A stretch of 64,000 nt of DNA from Qipengyuania sp. JC766 (GCF_040717445.1 NZ_JBFEFL010000001.1:1488001-1552000), one strand, 5' to 3'; shown: positions 1 through 8,820, counted from the stretch's first letter. Notes: generated from the sequence alone by a model not told the origin. A program made the numbers and translations.

Positions 1-644
1 TGCCTTGCCAATCGGGAAGGCGGCGATCCCGATTTTGCGATCCGTTGCAGGAAATTGTTGGCCGAAACCTCTCCGTCGCGGTCATTGTCGACAAGGCCGG
101 TGCTCCACAGCCGCGCTCCAACCGCCAAACGGTCTTCCACCTTGAAAAGGGGGAGATCATTCAGAAACGCGATCTTGCGTGAAGACGGGTTGTGGCCCCC
201 ACCAGGCAGCGCCCGGATCAGCTTGTCCCATTCATCATGCGTGGAACACCGCGCAAGCGTCAAGATAATTGCCCGCTCAATGTCGTCGAGCTTCAGCATC
301 TTCGCCAGCCAGTCGATCCGGCGATCAAACGACGTGCGCTTTATCGTTCCACCGCTAGAATTGCCCCTAACCAGCCGACGCAGCAAAGGGGGATACTGCT
401 GACTGGTGAGCAGCTCCCAGTCCTCCTCGTTATCGAAAGCCTTGTTCGCAGGCTCGGCGTTCGTCCATGCTTCCAGCAGCTCCGAACCGCACTTGCGAAG
501 CTGCTGATCGGACATCCGGCTGACCACGTCACACCATGTCTGCGCGAAGAGCCTAGCTTCTTCGTTGGAAGAAATGGACGTTTCGGATCGGCGGTGGCTA
601 TGGCGGTGGCGACGCCTCAAGCGGTGGAGTTCTGATTCTGTCAT
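1..644 (-). CDS. Probable AAA+ ATPase, N-terminal part (runs off the left edge)
   Basis: An uninterrupted minus-strand frame runs from an ATG at 644 to position 1 with no stop, about 214 codons. It starts MTESELHRLRRRHRH. It contains an acidic-alpha-helical stretch (DRRIDWLAKMLKLDDIERAI at about residues 103-122) and, further on, DRLAVGARLWSTGLVDNDRD. This order resembles the N-terminal region that precedes the ATPase module of a family of alphaproteobacterial AAA ATPases; the Walker motifs would lie outside the window, so the family is inferred. It is divergent from the uracil-DNA-glycosylase-like gene at 769. Ribosome-binding signal before 644 is weak. A different helical accessory protein is possible. 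Confidence 0.5.
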   Translation of the reverse strand, partial: MTESELHRLRRRHRHSHRRSETSISSNEEARLFAQTWCDVVSRMSDQQLRKCGSELLEAWTNAEPANKAFDNEEDWELLTSQQYPPLLRRLVRGNSSGGTIKRTSFDRRIDWLAKMLKLDDIERAIILTLARCSTHDEWDKLIRALPGGGHNPSSRKIAFLNDLPLFKVEDRLAVGARLWSTGLVDNDRDGEVSANNFLQRIAKSGSPPSRLAR

Positions 645-768
645 GCGCTTCTGATATGTGCGAGGTGCGACAGAATTGGTCGTGGCAAGCGATCCAACTT
701 AGTGAATGCGGTTGTCCAACGAGAATGTTGCGTTTCAAATCGCGATAGAATGGGGAAAGGATGCCAGC

Positions 769-1452
769 ATGAAGAATCTTCAAAGGATCATTTATGCAAT
801 GCCGGACCGAATTCTCGATCGGTCGGGTTCCATTTTCTACTCGGCACCCGCTGCCTTTGAGGGTAAGCGCGAGATTTATATACTCGGACTCAATTCGGGG
901 GGCGATCCTGCAGCGCAGCAAGAAAACACGATTCGCAAACATTACGAGGAATGGGCAGAGCGCACTGAGGCTTACTCTTCTTATGTGGATGAAATCTGGG
1001 AGGGATCAGTCGCTGGCGCGCATGGGATGCAACCGAGGATTCGGCACCTGGCCAAGCATCTTGGCATAGACCTGCGGCTAACCCCTTCGAGCAACGTCGT
1101 ATTCGTGCGCAGCGCGACAGAGGCAAAGCTGGAAGCCGAAAAGAAGGAACTGCTAGATGCCTGCTGGCCGGTGCATCAGGCGGTCATCGACGAGCTCGGT
1201 ATCCGTAGCATTATCTGCCTCGGGAAGACTGCCGGATGGTGGGTTCGCGAGCGCCTTGGCGCGCACAAAGAGCTCGACAGCTTTCAGGAAACGAACAAGC
1301 GTGGGTGGTGGAGCACCGCCCATCTCTCGCCCGAAGGCAAGGTGGTCTGCACGCTGACCCATCCCGGACGCGTCGACTGGAGCAATCCGGATGCTGACCC
1401 CGCGGCTATGGTCGAGCGGGTCTTGAGAAACGATTTGAGGCCTCAAACGTAG
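769..1452 (+). CDS. Uracil-DNA glycosylase-like fold protein
   Basis: About 227 residues. Seen: an early GLNSGGDP segment, NVVFVRS in the middle, IICLGKTAG, and a late LTHPGRVDW. These match in order the substrate-pocket loop, central strand, alanine/glycine-rich strand and His-Pro loop of the uracil-DNA glycosylase superfamily, so a base-recognition or DNA-repair role is inferred. The first motif is not a clear match to a named UDG family, so catalytic activity is uncertain. The ATG at 769 is preferred over 706 because GGAAAGG lies about eight bases upstream. It stands alone on the plus strand inside the island, divergent from the ATPase-like gene, and may belong to the same defence or maintenance function. 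Confidence 0.55.
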   Translation: MKNLQRIIYAMPDRILDRSGSIFYSAPAAFEGKREIYILGLNSGGDPAAQQENTIRKHYEEWAERTEAYSSYVDEIWEGSVAGAHGMQPRIRHLAKHLGIDLRLTPSSNVVFVRSATEAKLEAEKKELLDACWPVHQAVIDELGIRSIICLGKTAGWWVRERLGAHKELDSFQETNKRGWWSTAHLSPEGKVVCTLTHPGRVDWSNPDADPAAMVERVLRNDLRPQT

Positions 1453-1579
1453 AACAACATCAGCAAATACAGTGATCGCTGGTCCACCGACTTGTTGCGG
1501 TCATCGAGACGACTAAACTGATCCGATTTCATTTAAAGCCACGATGAGCGTCATGATCGTAACGTTCTTTGGAATCAAT

Positions 1580-2758
1580 CTACCGTCGAATTTCGGGAAT
1601 TGCGAACTCGGTTAAAATAATAGGACTGCCTTTTTTCGAAGCTTCCTTTTGTGCCGACGACATCAGTTTCCGAAGGGTTTTGGTAGCAAATTCTTCAGAG
1701 GGAAATTCAACGAGTGGATCGCTCTCGAGGTAGGTAAAATCTCCTTGCCAATTCAGCGAGACATACAATCTAATGAAGGCATTCTCTGTCTCTTCTGGAT
1801 CAATCTCAACCACATATCCAGCCTCAACGCGAGACCAGCCATCCCCTTTCATTTTCTTTAGCGATGCGAGAAAATAAATAAAAATGTTCGCGGACGAAAT
1901 TGCTGACGACGGCAGTTCATCATCATCATTTGACGACCGCTGCAGCTGTCGAATCATCTTGTCTCGATCACAATAACGCGTAACCCAATACCTGGACGTT
2001 GGTTTCTGAGAGCAATTTTCTAAATTTGCCTCATGAAACCATGAGCCAAGTTCCAATGCATTCTCGACAAGCTCCGCCAGCAATCTGGGTGCTCGCAGCG
2101 TGGTATATGCGTTTTGCAGACGGCCCATACCGCGCGAATGAATGCCTGCGATCTGAACTGCCATCAATGTGAGAGCCCGTCCATCATCCTCTAAAGGGAT
2201 CCTGCGATACGACGTCACCCCTATCTCCTCCAAATAGTCCGCAATCATCGCTGACAGCGGTTGATCGACCAAATCCCGAGTAGTTTTATGAAGATCGCGA
2301 AAACGCAGGTCGAAAGATCGCGGATGCTTTTCAGACTCCAACACCTGCAGTGTCTGTTCCGGTATGTAACGGCTGAAGTGGACGAAAAAGCGGTCAGATT
2401 CCGATTTTAGCCATGCAATGTAGTCCTGAGTTTGCATGACGTTCTTCTCGCTTCGATGATCGTCTTCCTTCACTTCGACAAGAATACGTTCCTGACCTCT
2501 GGTTAGGATGGCAAGATCGGCGCGCCTGCCTGAAACATAAGCACGCTCCACCTCAAACTGTGCTTTACCGGCGAGAATTTGCTCGCGAAGGTGGCTTGGT
2601 AAATTACCTAATCCGGAGCTTTGCAAAAACTCCAAGAAGATTTTCGGCTCTCGCCTTCCGAGTTCTGCGAGCATCAGGGAGATTAGTCGACCCGAAAACC
2701 TGTTATTCAAGTTTGATCTGATCGAAGAGAAAAATCCGTTTGCCATCAATTCATTCAA
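1580..2758 (-). CDS. PD-(D/E)XK nuclease-like protein
   Basis: About 392 residues, last gene of the island's minus-strand cluster. Residues 69-111 show a nuclease-core pattern: GRRADLAIL with Asp81, then RILVEVKEDD with Glu95 and Lys97, followed by Gln109 and Gln111 in the next helix. This is the D...ExK arrangement of PD-(D/E)XK nucleases. The C-terminal 250 residues are not recognised. The longest frame opens with TTG at 2758, overlapping the end of the DUF2779 gene by eight bases; an ATG at 2746, four bases after that gene's stop, is an equally plausible start. Either way the two genes look translationally coupled, which argues that the products act together. Target and partner are unknown. 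Confidence 0.6.
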   Translation of the reverse strand: MNELMANGFFSSIRSNLNNRFSGRLISLMLAELGRREPKIFLEFLQSSGLGNLPSHLREQILAGKAQFEVERAYVSGRRADLAILTRGQERILVEVKEDDHRSEKNVMQTQDYIAWLKSESDRFFVHFSRYIPEQTLQVLESEKHPRSFDLRFRDLHKTTRDLVDQPLSAMIADYLEEIGVTSYRRIPLEDDGRALTLMAVQIAGIHSRGMGRLQNAYTTLRAPRLLAELVENALELGSWFHEANLENCSQKPTSRYWVTRYCDRDKMIRQLQRSSNDDDELPSSAISSANIFIYFLASLKKMKGDGWSRVEAGYVVEIDPEETENAFIRLYVSLNWQGDFTYLESDPLVEFPSEEFATKTLRKLMSSAQKEASKKGSPIILTEFAIPEIRR

Positions 2759-4232
2759 CCAGTCGCTTGCTAATGACCACCATTGCCCACGTATCCCGTT
2801 CGCAATAGGCTTTCAGCGCATCGGCCAAAGCCTCCCGTCGTAATATGCTGCACCCAGGATCCGCCGCCTCATGCCACGCCATCTGCGCGTTCCCACCATC
2901 CTTAACCTCGAGCGTAGCATAATCCAGTTCGGGCGCGATGGTCGGCAGGACAGCCTTGATTGACCAGCTTCCACGCTGATCCCTGTGATACCAGTTGTTG
3001 CGTGTGACGGGCAGGAGATCGACGGTCGCTTCTGCCATGGCTAGCAGCGGCTCAGCCAAATCCGGCTCCCACCCGGCCAGATCACGCAGCACACGGCGTT
3101 CGAACGGCGCATAGTAGGCGATGAGGGTCGCATCGCCTGGCACCATCTGGACCAGCGCCTCGGCGCAGGCGCGACGGGGATCGCTGCCATCGCAGGTGAG
3201 GAATTCGTGATGCGTGATCGTCCCGTCTTCCTGTTCCAAGTGGAGCGAGAACTGGAACGGGATCTGCTGATAGGGCCGTGCCCCAATCCATCTCGGAACG
3301 GCAGGCGCAATGGTTTCGAAATCGAGCCAAGCCCGCGGCCAGCCCCATTTTGCCATTTCCCGGCGCGCGCCTTCCGCATCGTGGAAAGGAACGCCGTCGC
3401 GTGTCGCTGCCAAGATCTGCGCGTTGGTGCCACTGAGGTTATCCGGCGAGAGGTCGAGGAGGTTCTCGATGCCTTTCTTCTGCCATTTCTTGCCGCCTCC
3501 GCGCGGAAGGACGGTAACCGGCCATTCGGGGCCTGACGGCAGGTCGCGCCCGCAATAGGCCGCGAATTCGCATTCGAACGGCGAGGAGCAGTGATCGCCC
3601 ATCTCCAGCTCCGGTTCCTCGCCCGCGAGCACAGCTCTTGCCTGCTGCACCAGCACGGCGCGGCCAGCTATCGTGTCCTCCAGCTCGTCCAGAAGATCGA
3701 CATCGGCGAATAGTCCGGCATAATCGCCCGTCCGGGTCAGTTCGAATGTCTTGTCGACGTGCCGGATCGCCGCACTTTCCAGCTCCAGGCCAGCTTCGCG
3801 CAGGACCCACACTTGCGTCGCAAGATCGCCGCGATGGTAGTCTTTCACCCCTGTCGAGCTTTTCACCTCTGCTGCGCGCCACGCATCGCCCTCGCTTCGC
3901 TCAAGCACATCGACGCGCACCAGAACGCCCTCATGCTGAAAAGTGGCTTCGAAGATCGGGCCGGGATGCCCCTCGCCCAGCAGACGCGCCGTGGTAGCAA
4001 GCGCGGTCGTCAAATCAGGCTCTGCATCAACCATCACTCCTTGGGGATGCAGCGCACAGGCAATCTCTCCCACTTCGTTGCCCCCAACAAAGCGCATCTT
4101 CGCGCCATCGTCATATTGCGCGAATTCGGGTCGGTGGACCGACAACCAAAGTTTCTTCGGGCACTGCTCGAAAGAGGTTATGCGTGACTTGGAAAGGCCG
4201 GGGCGGCGATGTGGTTTCGTATGGTGCATCAC
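2751..4232 (-). CDS. DUF2779 protein: Cas4-like Fe-S nuclease fused to DEDD exonuclease
   Basis: 493 residues with two nuclease modules. The N-terminal half has Cys24 in SFEQCPKKLWL, then Asp108, Glu122 and Lys124 (VDVLE...AAEVKSS) and Gln140, then Cys215, Cys221 and Cys227. One early and three late cysteines around a PD-(D/E)XK core is the pattern of the iron-sulfur nucleases Cas4 and AddB. The C-terminal half has WLDFET (Asp304, Glu306), AYYAPFE near 373-378, Asp405, and YCERDTW (Tyr476, Asp480), the layout of a DEDDy 3'-5' exonuclease. Known: the latter half corresponds to family DUF2779, of unknown biological role. All catalytic positions appear intact. Inferred: DNA processing in a defence or mobile-element context. 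Confidence 0.8.
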   Translation of the reverse strand: MMHHTKPHRRPGLSKSRITSFEQCPKKLWLSVHRPEFAQYDDGAKMRFVGGNEVGEIACALHPQGVMVDAEPDLTTALATTARLLGEGHPGPIFEATFQHEGVLVRVDVLERSEGDAWRAAEVKSSTGVKDYHRGDLATQVWVLREAGLELESAAIRHVDKTFELTRTGDYAGLFADVDLLDELEDTIAGRAVLVQQARAVLAGEEPELEMGDHCSSPFECEFAAYCGRDLPSGPEWPVTVLPRGGGKKWQKKGIENLLDLSPDNLSGTNAQILAATRDGVPFHDAEGARREMAKWGWPRAWLDFETIAPAVPRWIGARPYQQIPFQFSLHLEQEDGTITHHEFLTCDGSDPRRACAEALVQMVPGDATLIAYYAPFERRVLRDLAGWEPDLAEPLLAMAEATVDLLPVTRNNWYHRDQRGSWSIKAVLPTIAPELDYATLEVKDGGNAQMAWHEAADPGCSILRREALADALKAYCERDTWAMVVISKRLVE

Positions 4233-4291
4233 ACTCTACTACTTGATAGCTGCGACAGATATGGTCGCGCCTGGTCTGACTTGGCGATCCG

Positions 4292-5149
4292 TCATTTCAA
4301 CGAGGCAAGAAAGCTTGTCGGCGAGAGGTCTGCATGAGCGCTCAAGGGAGGACGAAGCGCGAAGGCCCTAGGCTGGCGAGCGAAGTCCCAAAGCCGAATG
4401 AGATGCCAATGATCACGTCTTTCGTCGGCAACGGCGAGTTCGTTTGCACTGATGTGAAATGGTGTTCGCTCCCAGCCATTGGTTGTCTTCACTTCCAATA
4501 GACGCTCCGAGCCATCCGCCTCGAAGCTGGAGATGTCATAACCATAACCGTCTCCGTCCTCTGCCGATGTCCAACGCACCTTGCGAGCAAGGTCATCCCT
4601 CCCTGCGGACGCCAACCTTGCTCGTTCGTGCGCAAGCACTCGCTCTTCACCAGCTTTGCCCAAGGCGCGATTACGGGCGTCGCGTTCTGCCACGTCATAT
4701 TTCAAGCCGATCTTGGCCATGAATTCGGCGTCCACCGGGGATGGCTCATTCCTCTGCGAGGGAATGGGACCGAATTCGAGCAATCTCTCGGTCGGCGGAC
4801 CTATCCAATTTGCCGCCGCAGGGTCTCTTAGGCGCGACTGATGTGCTTGTGGGGCAAGCCAGTCCTCATTGCGATCTAGCCAGCGCAACACTCCATCTAC
4901 CAAGGCATACTGGAAATTCGCCGCCGGCTTGTAGCCTGGAATCCATGGTTGACCGAGACCGAGCAGGACTGCGCTGGTATTCTGATGTTTGAACTCTATC
5001 GAACCTCGACTGCGCCCGGTCCTCTTCTGTAATCCTCGATTGTGCGAGGCCTTATTATAACGAATTCCTGCGATGTCGTCCGCCAGCATCGCGAAATAGT
5101 CCGCAACGGCAGCATCGATCTCCGGGGCAGTCCAGTCTTCGCCCGCCAA
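4292..5149 (-). CDS. DUF3883 domain protein (restriction-endonuclease-like)
   Basis: 285 residues. The C-terminal part carries GYDISSFEADGSERLLEVKT, with Asp205, Glu219 and Lys221 in the D...ExK arrangement, followed by TPFHISANELAVA and HWHLIRLWDF, which together identify the DUF3883 family. That family has a restriction-endonuclease-like fold and often occurs with restriction or defence genes. The N-terminal 95 residues (ending YALVDGVLRWL) form a separate domain of unknown function also seen with DUF3883. The start is TTG, six bases after the HEPN gene's stop codon begins to be read out, with AGAGG just upstream; coupling to the HEPN gene is likely. No ATG is available near this position. 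Confidence 0.7.
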   Translation of the reverse strand: MAGEDWTAPEIDAAVADYFAMLADDIAGIRYNKASHNRGLQKRTGRSRGSIEFKHQNTSAVLLGLGQPWIPGYKPAANFQYALVDGVLRWLDRNEDWLAPQAHQSRLRDPAAANWIGPPTERLLEFGPIPSQRNEPSPVDAEFMAKIGLKYDVAERDARNRALGKAGEERVLAHERARLASAGRDDLARKVRWTSAEDGDGYGYDISSFEADGSERLLEVKTTNGWERTPFHISANELAVADERRDHWHLIRLWDFARQPRAFALRPPLSAHADLSPTSFLASLK

Positions 5150-5154
5150 ACCTC

Positions 5155-5844
5155 TTACTCTTCAACCACTGGATACATTGGCATCGCCCACTCGGCATCC
5201 GGATTGTCCATCATCAGGTCAATGAAGACAGGTAGCAAACAGCCGAGCAGTGATGCACCATCTCGCACCTGGTTGCGGTTTGCGCTGCTGTCCCAAGTGG
5301 CACCGCCATGCACGAGCTGGTTGCGCAGCACGTAAAGGCGATCGAACAGAATTGAGAGAACGATCGGCGTATTGCGCTGCGCCACCGCGCGGTTAGCCGC
5401 GGCACGAGCGCTTTCGAAACTCACCTCCCAACCGGCCCCGCCGAACTCGCCAGCCTGATGGCGCCAGAACGGGGCGAACACGAACTTGTTGTCTAGCAGT
5501 AGACGGATTTCCTGACTGAAACGCTCCCAGATGGCGTTGTATATCCGATTATCGCGATCCATCTCGACCAAGGTGGCAAAGAACTTGTCGAAGCGCTCAC
5601 GCTCGCTTCCAGCCTTACCCTCACCGTCTAGCGCGCGGTCCAGATCACCTGCATAGGCTGCGTTAAAGCCGATCCATAAAAGGATGAAGCGAACGTCGAG
5701 ATCGTTCTTTTCATTTTCGGCGCGCCTGAGCCAGCTCAGCGCCCGATGAACCCGCAGCGTGAGGGGTAGCGGAAAACCATCGCGTAGTTCGCGCTGCTTT
5801 TGCTTGAGCGTTTCGGGATCAAGCGGATTCTCGGATACAGGCAT
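5155..5844 (-). CDS. HEPN-domain protein with intact R-x4-H motif
   Basis: About 229 residues, largely alpha-helical by composition. Near the C-terminus it reads LYVLRNQLVHGGATWDS, giving an R-N-x3-H (R-x4-H) motif, the catalytic signature of HEPN ribonucleases, in the context typical of Apea-like or RiboL-PSP-like HEPN proteins. Inferred: a metal-independent RNase, possibly a toxin or effector that acts on host RNA after infection. The ATG at 5844 is chosen over the one nine bases upstream because AGGA then sits at good spacing. It is directly followed by the DUF3883 gene with only five bases between. No MNT-type antitoxin is visible beside it, so simple HEPN/MNT toxin-antitoxin function is not supported. 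Confidence 0.65.
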   Translation of the reverse strand: MPVSENPLDPETLKQKQRELRDGFPLPLTLRVHRALSWLRRAENEKNDLDVRFILLWIGFNAAYAGDLDRALDGEGKAGSERERFDKFFATLVEMDRDNRIYNAIWERFSQEIRLLLDNKFVFAPFWRHQAGEFGGAGWEVSFESARAAANRAVAQRNTPIVLSILFDRLYVLRNQLVHGGATWDSSANRNQVRDGASLLGCLLPVFIDLMMDNPDAEWAMPMYPVVEE

Positions 5845-6004
5845 GGCACTCATCCTAGATTAGTAGCAAATTCAAAACACTTGGGCAGACCTTTCTCCAA
5901 GTGCTGCTTGGTCCTAACGCATAGAAGCGGCTCAGGCCTGATCCCAAATCGAAGAATTCGCTTCTTGAGCGCTCACCACATTTGACGAATTCATTGGCCA
6001 CCCT

Positions 6005-7369
6005 TCAGCATAACTCTTCCGGGCACTCCCGAACCTTCCCCGACGCAAGTTCAATGAGAAATGGCTTTTTGCCTACATGGAGGCGCACGCCGTTATTGAT
6101 CCTCTCAATTTGACCAATGAGGATGTCCCCTCCGAATGGGAGACCTGCCAGTTCTGAGATGGGTCGACCGGTCATTGCAACGCGCTTCGCTTCCGGCACT
6201 TCAATCCCATACAACTCGAGCCTGTCTCGCGACCAGTTCAGCGTTCCCTGTCGCGAAAGTTCGGCGCGGATGGTCCCATCAGCCCAATAAAGCGCTCCAA
6301 AGATTGGCGCGCCATTTGTCGCGAGCTCGAAGGTTACGTCGTAGGACCGCGCGAGGACAGCAAGTAATTGCTCTGGCTCAACTGCACCGGACGCCAGAAC
6401 TGCTGCCGCTAGCTCCGTTATCCTGCCATCAGCGCCATGACTGCGAACCGCCTCAAGTTCCTCACGTCCCGAAATGATCTTCGAACAAGGTCCGAAGTAA
6501 TGACCTTGCTTAATCAAATTTCGTCTCGATGCCGGGATGTAGTCAAGGACAAGCCCGCGGCGCATGGCATCGTCAACTCCGAGGTAATGAACGTAGAAAT
6601 CAAAGTCCTCGTCGCTAAACTGTATGCTCATGTCGACGATTATCGCTTCAACCTCGGCGTCCACATCGGCTATAAAATGCTCGACGATTGCACGGACCTC
6701 GGCGCCCTGTCGCGCTATGTCTTTACGGCGCCTCCAGAACGCGCGCATATCTTTTACGATAGCTCGTGCGAACGCCTCAACTTGTTCGGGGAGAGCGGCA
6801 CAAAACCTTGGTGCGCCAGTTCCACTCGCCCAACACTGAAGGACCACGCCGCCAGCCTCCGGGTGCGGGGCGAAATGTAGGAGGTGTCGTTCATCAAAGT
6901 CACATACTAGTGCTGGTTGGGGAAGGCCGAGGCGGCGACAAGCCAGGTTGCGCGTCAGCCTTGCTATATGACGATGCAGCAGTTTGAGGTTTGGCCCGTG
7001 CGCATCACTTCGTGTCGTCCAGATAGGAAACAAACCTGGTCGGCCAGCATCCAAGACCCAGCGCTCCCCACCGATTAGAATTTCTCCGAGGCCTTTGGAT
7101 TCGAGGATGGTCCCAAACGGCAATACAGTTTGTGAGCCAGAATGGGTAAATGTGTAGCGGGCATCGAACGCGAGATCGCGGAGGACGTCATCCGAGATAT
7201 CAGAAATATGTTCGTCCGACGCACGGCTGATACGCCGATCTACCTCAATTGCTACGGCAATAGCTGGAGCTAGTGGTGTCCCATTTCCCGCGTCCATTCC
7301 GTCGAGCAGCGTCTCGAGACGCTCGTGAGAAATTGCTATTTTAAACTGATTCTGATTCCCGCTGAACAT
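6005..7369 (-). CDS. Island protein of unknown family
   Basis: 454 residues, ATG start with AGGAG nine bases upstream. No family recognised. Visible traits: no signal peptide or membrane segment; a basic patch around FWRRRKDIARQ; an aromatic-acidic stretch FSDEDFDFYVHYLG; a C-terminal segment rich in short beta-like strands (LYWADGTIRAEL, GVRLHVGKKPFLIEL); and scattered cysteines without a clear metal-binding spacing. It is the first gene after the integrase in the minus-strand direction and lies 160 bases upstream of the HEPN gene. It could be a sensor or regulatory component of the cluster, or unrelated cargo. Sequence alone does not decide. Confidence 0.6.
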   Translation of the reverse strand: MFSGNQNQFKIAISHERLETLLDGMDAGNGTPLAPAIAVAIEVDRRISRASDEHISDISDDVLRDLAFDARYTFTHSGSQTVLPFGTILESKGLGEILIGGERWVLDAGRPGLFPIWTTRSDAHGPNLKLLHRHIARLTRNLACRRLGLPQPALVCDFDERHLLHFAPHPEAGGVVLQCWASGTGAPRFCAALPEQVEAFARAIVKDMRAFWRRRKDIARQGAEVRAIVEHFIADVDAEVEAIIVDMSIQFSDEDFDFYVHYLGVDDAMRRGLVLDYIPASRRNLIKQGHYFGPCSKIISGREELEAVRSHGADGRITELAAAVLASGAVEPEQLLAVLARSYDVTFELATNGAPIFGALYWADGTIRAELSRQGTLNWSRDRLELYGIEVPEAKRVAMTGRPISELAGLPFGGDILIGQIERINNGVRLHVGKKPFLIELASGKVRECPEELC

Positions 7370-7516
7370 ACTGACATCTCCTGTAAGGACGCCATGTCGG
7401 AGAATTCCCTTCCATAAGGTTTATCAAGCACTTCTTTGCACGCACTGATTGTAGGAGCAGCCTCCCGAACTAGCGGCTTCGACAATCCCAAAACATGTTT
7501 GAAAGGCTTTGGCCTC

Positions 7517-8686
7517 CTAAACGGCGATGCTCGCTAACGCCATTTCGGCATCATCGCGCACGAGATGCCCATAGTGCTTTTCTATCATTGCCACACTCGT
7601 GCCGGACAGCTGTGCGACCGTAAGGATAGGTAAGCGCGCGCGCACGAGATCCGTGATGACGCTGTGACGGAGGGTATAGGCGGATACGGCACCTGGCAGT
7701 CCAACGGCGCCGACGGCCTTCTTGATTGGGTGTTTCCAAGCGTCCTTGTTCCAATGCGCTCCACCCGGTCGTGAAAAAATGTAGGCGCCCGGCAATTTAC
7801 CCTTCACTTGGTTGGCAAAGAAATCGGCGATCACGGGTGGCAGCAAAATTTGGCGAGGATTGTCGTTTTTATCGTAGCCGACAATCAAGGAACGAGTGCG
7901 CACATCGAATTCGCCAGCCGCGAGCTTTGCGAGCGCGCCTGGGCGAAGTGGTAGCAGACAGAGACCCTTGACGAACGGCTTGGCTTCTTCGCTCGTCGCA
8001 TCGATCAATCGCTTCCGTTCTGCTTTATCAAGATACAGTGGACGGCGTTTATCGGCACCTTTGTGGGGCTTTAAAGCTTCTTGCCATGCAGCCTCTGTGT
8101 TCGGTGGCCCTTCCATCAGCACCTGACCTAAGGCTGCGCGCAACGGCACCATATCTCGATTGACAGTTGACTTCTCGCGTTCCTTCCAGCGTTTCTCCCC
8201 CTTATTGCTCCTTGTGAGTAAGGCAGGTGTCTCCTCCAGCCGCTTACGCCATGCGCGCAAATGATGCCTCCGCAGCTTGTCGAGCTTCACCTTTGCGATC
8301 GGATCGGAATAGACGTGGCGTCGGAAGACACCCTCTGCAATTGCACCGGGTTTCTCTCGTAAATATGCCTCGCAAGCATCCGAAACCGTCACGAGACTGG
8401 CAGCGCGAACCCCTCCGCTCTCCACGGTATCAGCCCAGGTTTCGGCATCGGCCTTTGCTTGCTTGAACACGTCGTGTCCACTCAGCCTCCCGTAGTCTCC
8501 GAGACACTTGCGCGAATAGCGGTTGGTATCCGGATTATAGGCGCGAGCAAACCACGTTCCTCCGACCTTTTTCAAGGATGGACTGTATCCAAGGTAACAG
8601 CCTTGGCGAAGGCGCTGCCAATGCGGATCGCCCTTGTCCTTCGGCACCAACCTTTCCCGCTCCCCAATGCGGCTCAGATCCGTCAT
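7517..8686 (-). CDS. Tyrosine recombinase / integrase
   Basis: 389 residues from the ATG at 8686, chosen because GGAAGAAG stands directly upstream and the protein then begins MTDLSRIGERERL. A longer frame to 8827 would run into the tRNA fragment. The N-terminal arm-binding region (GTWFARAYNPDTNRYSRKCL) and a core-binding helical region precede the catalytic domain. Catalytic elements seen: Arg in LLPLRPGALAKL, Arg in YTLRHSVITDL, and the nucleophilic Tyr in MIEKHYGHL. The first histidine of box II is replaced by Tyr and the later GH by GT, as in some alphaproteobacterial integrases. It faces away from the att fragment 135 bases behind it and is expected to recombine at the tRNA anticodon region. 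Confidence 0.92.
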   Translation of the reverse strand: MTDLSRIGERERLVPKDKGDPHWQRLRQGCYLGYSPSLKKVGGTWFARAYNPDTNRYSRKCLGDYGRLSGHDVFKQAKADAETWADTVESGGVRAASLVTVSDACEAYLREKPGAIAEGVFRRHVYSDPIAKVKLDKLRRHHLRAWRKRLEETPALLTRSNKGEKRWKEREKSTVNRDMVPLRAALGQVLMEGPPNTEAAWQEALKPHKGADKRRPLYLDKAERKRLIDATSEEAKPFVKGLCLLPLRPGALAKLAAGEFDVRTRSLIVGYDKNDNPRQILLPPVIADFFANQVKGKLPGAYIFSRPGGAHWNKDAWKHPIKKAVGAVGLPGAVSAYTLRHSVITDLVRARLPILTVAQLSGTSVAMIEKHYGHLVRDDAEMALASIAV

Positions 8687-8820
8687 CTTCTTCCAGAACC
8701 ACCCTTCCTCGAAAACCCTGTAAAAAACCTGTAAAACGGTGGTGAACAACCACGACCGTTGACGCTTGTTTTTACTGTATTTTTCTGTTCGGGTAAAGCC
8801 GCAATTGTCCGTAACCCCCT

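Noticed and set aside
192-635. Plus-strand frame of 147 codons at the left edge
   Set aside because: It is antisense to the longer open minus-strand frame starting at 644, which has better codon pattern and a recognisable family resemblance.
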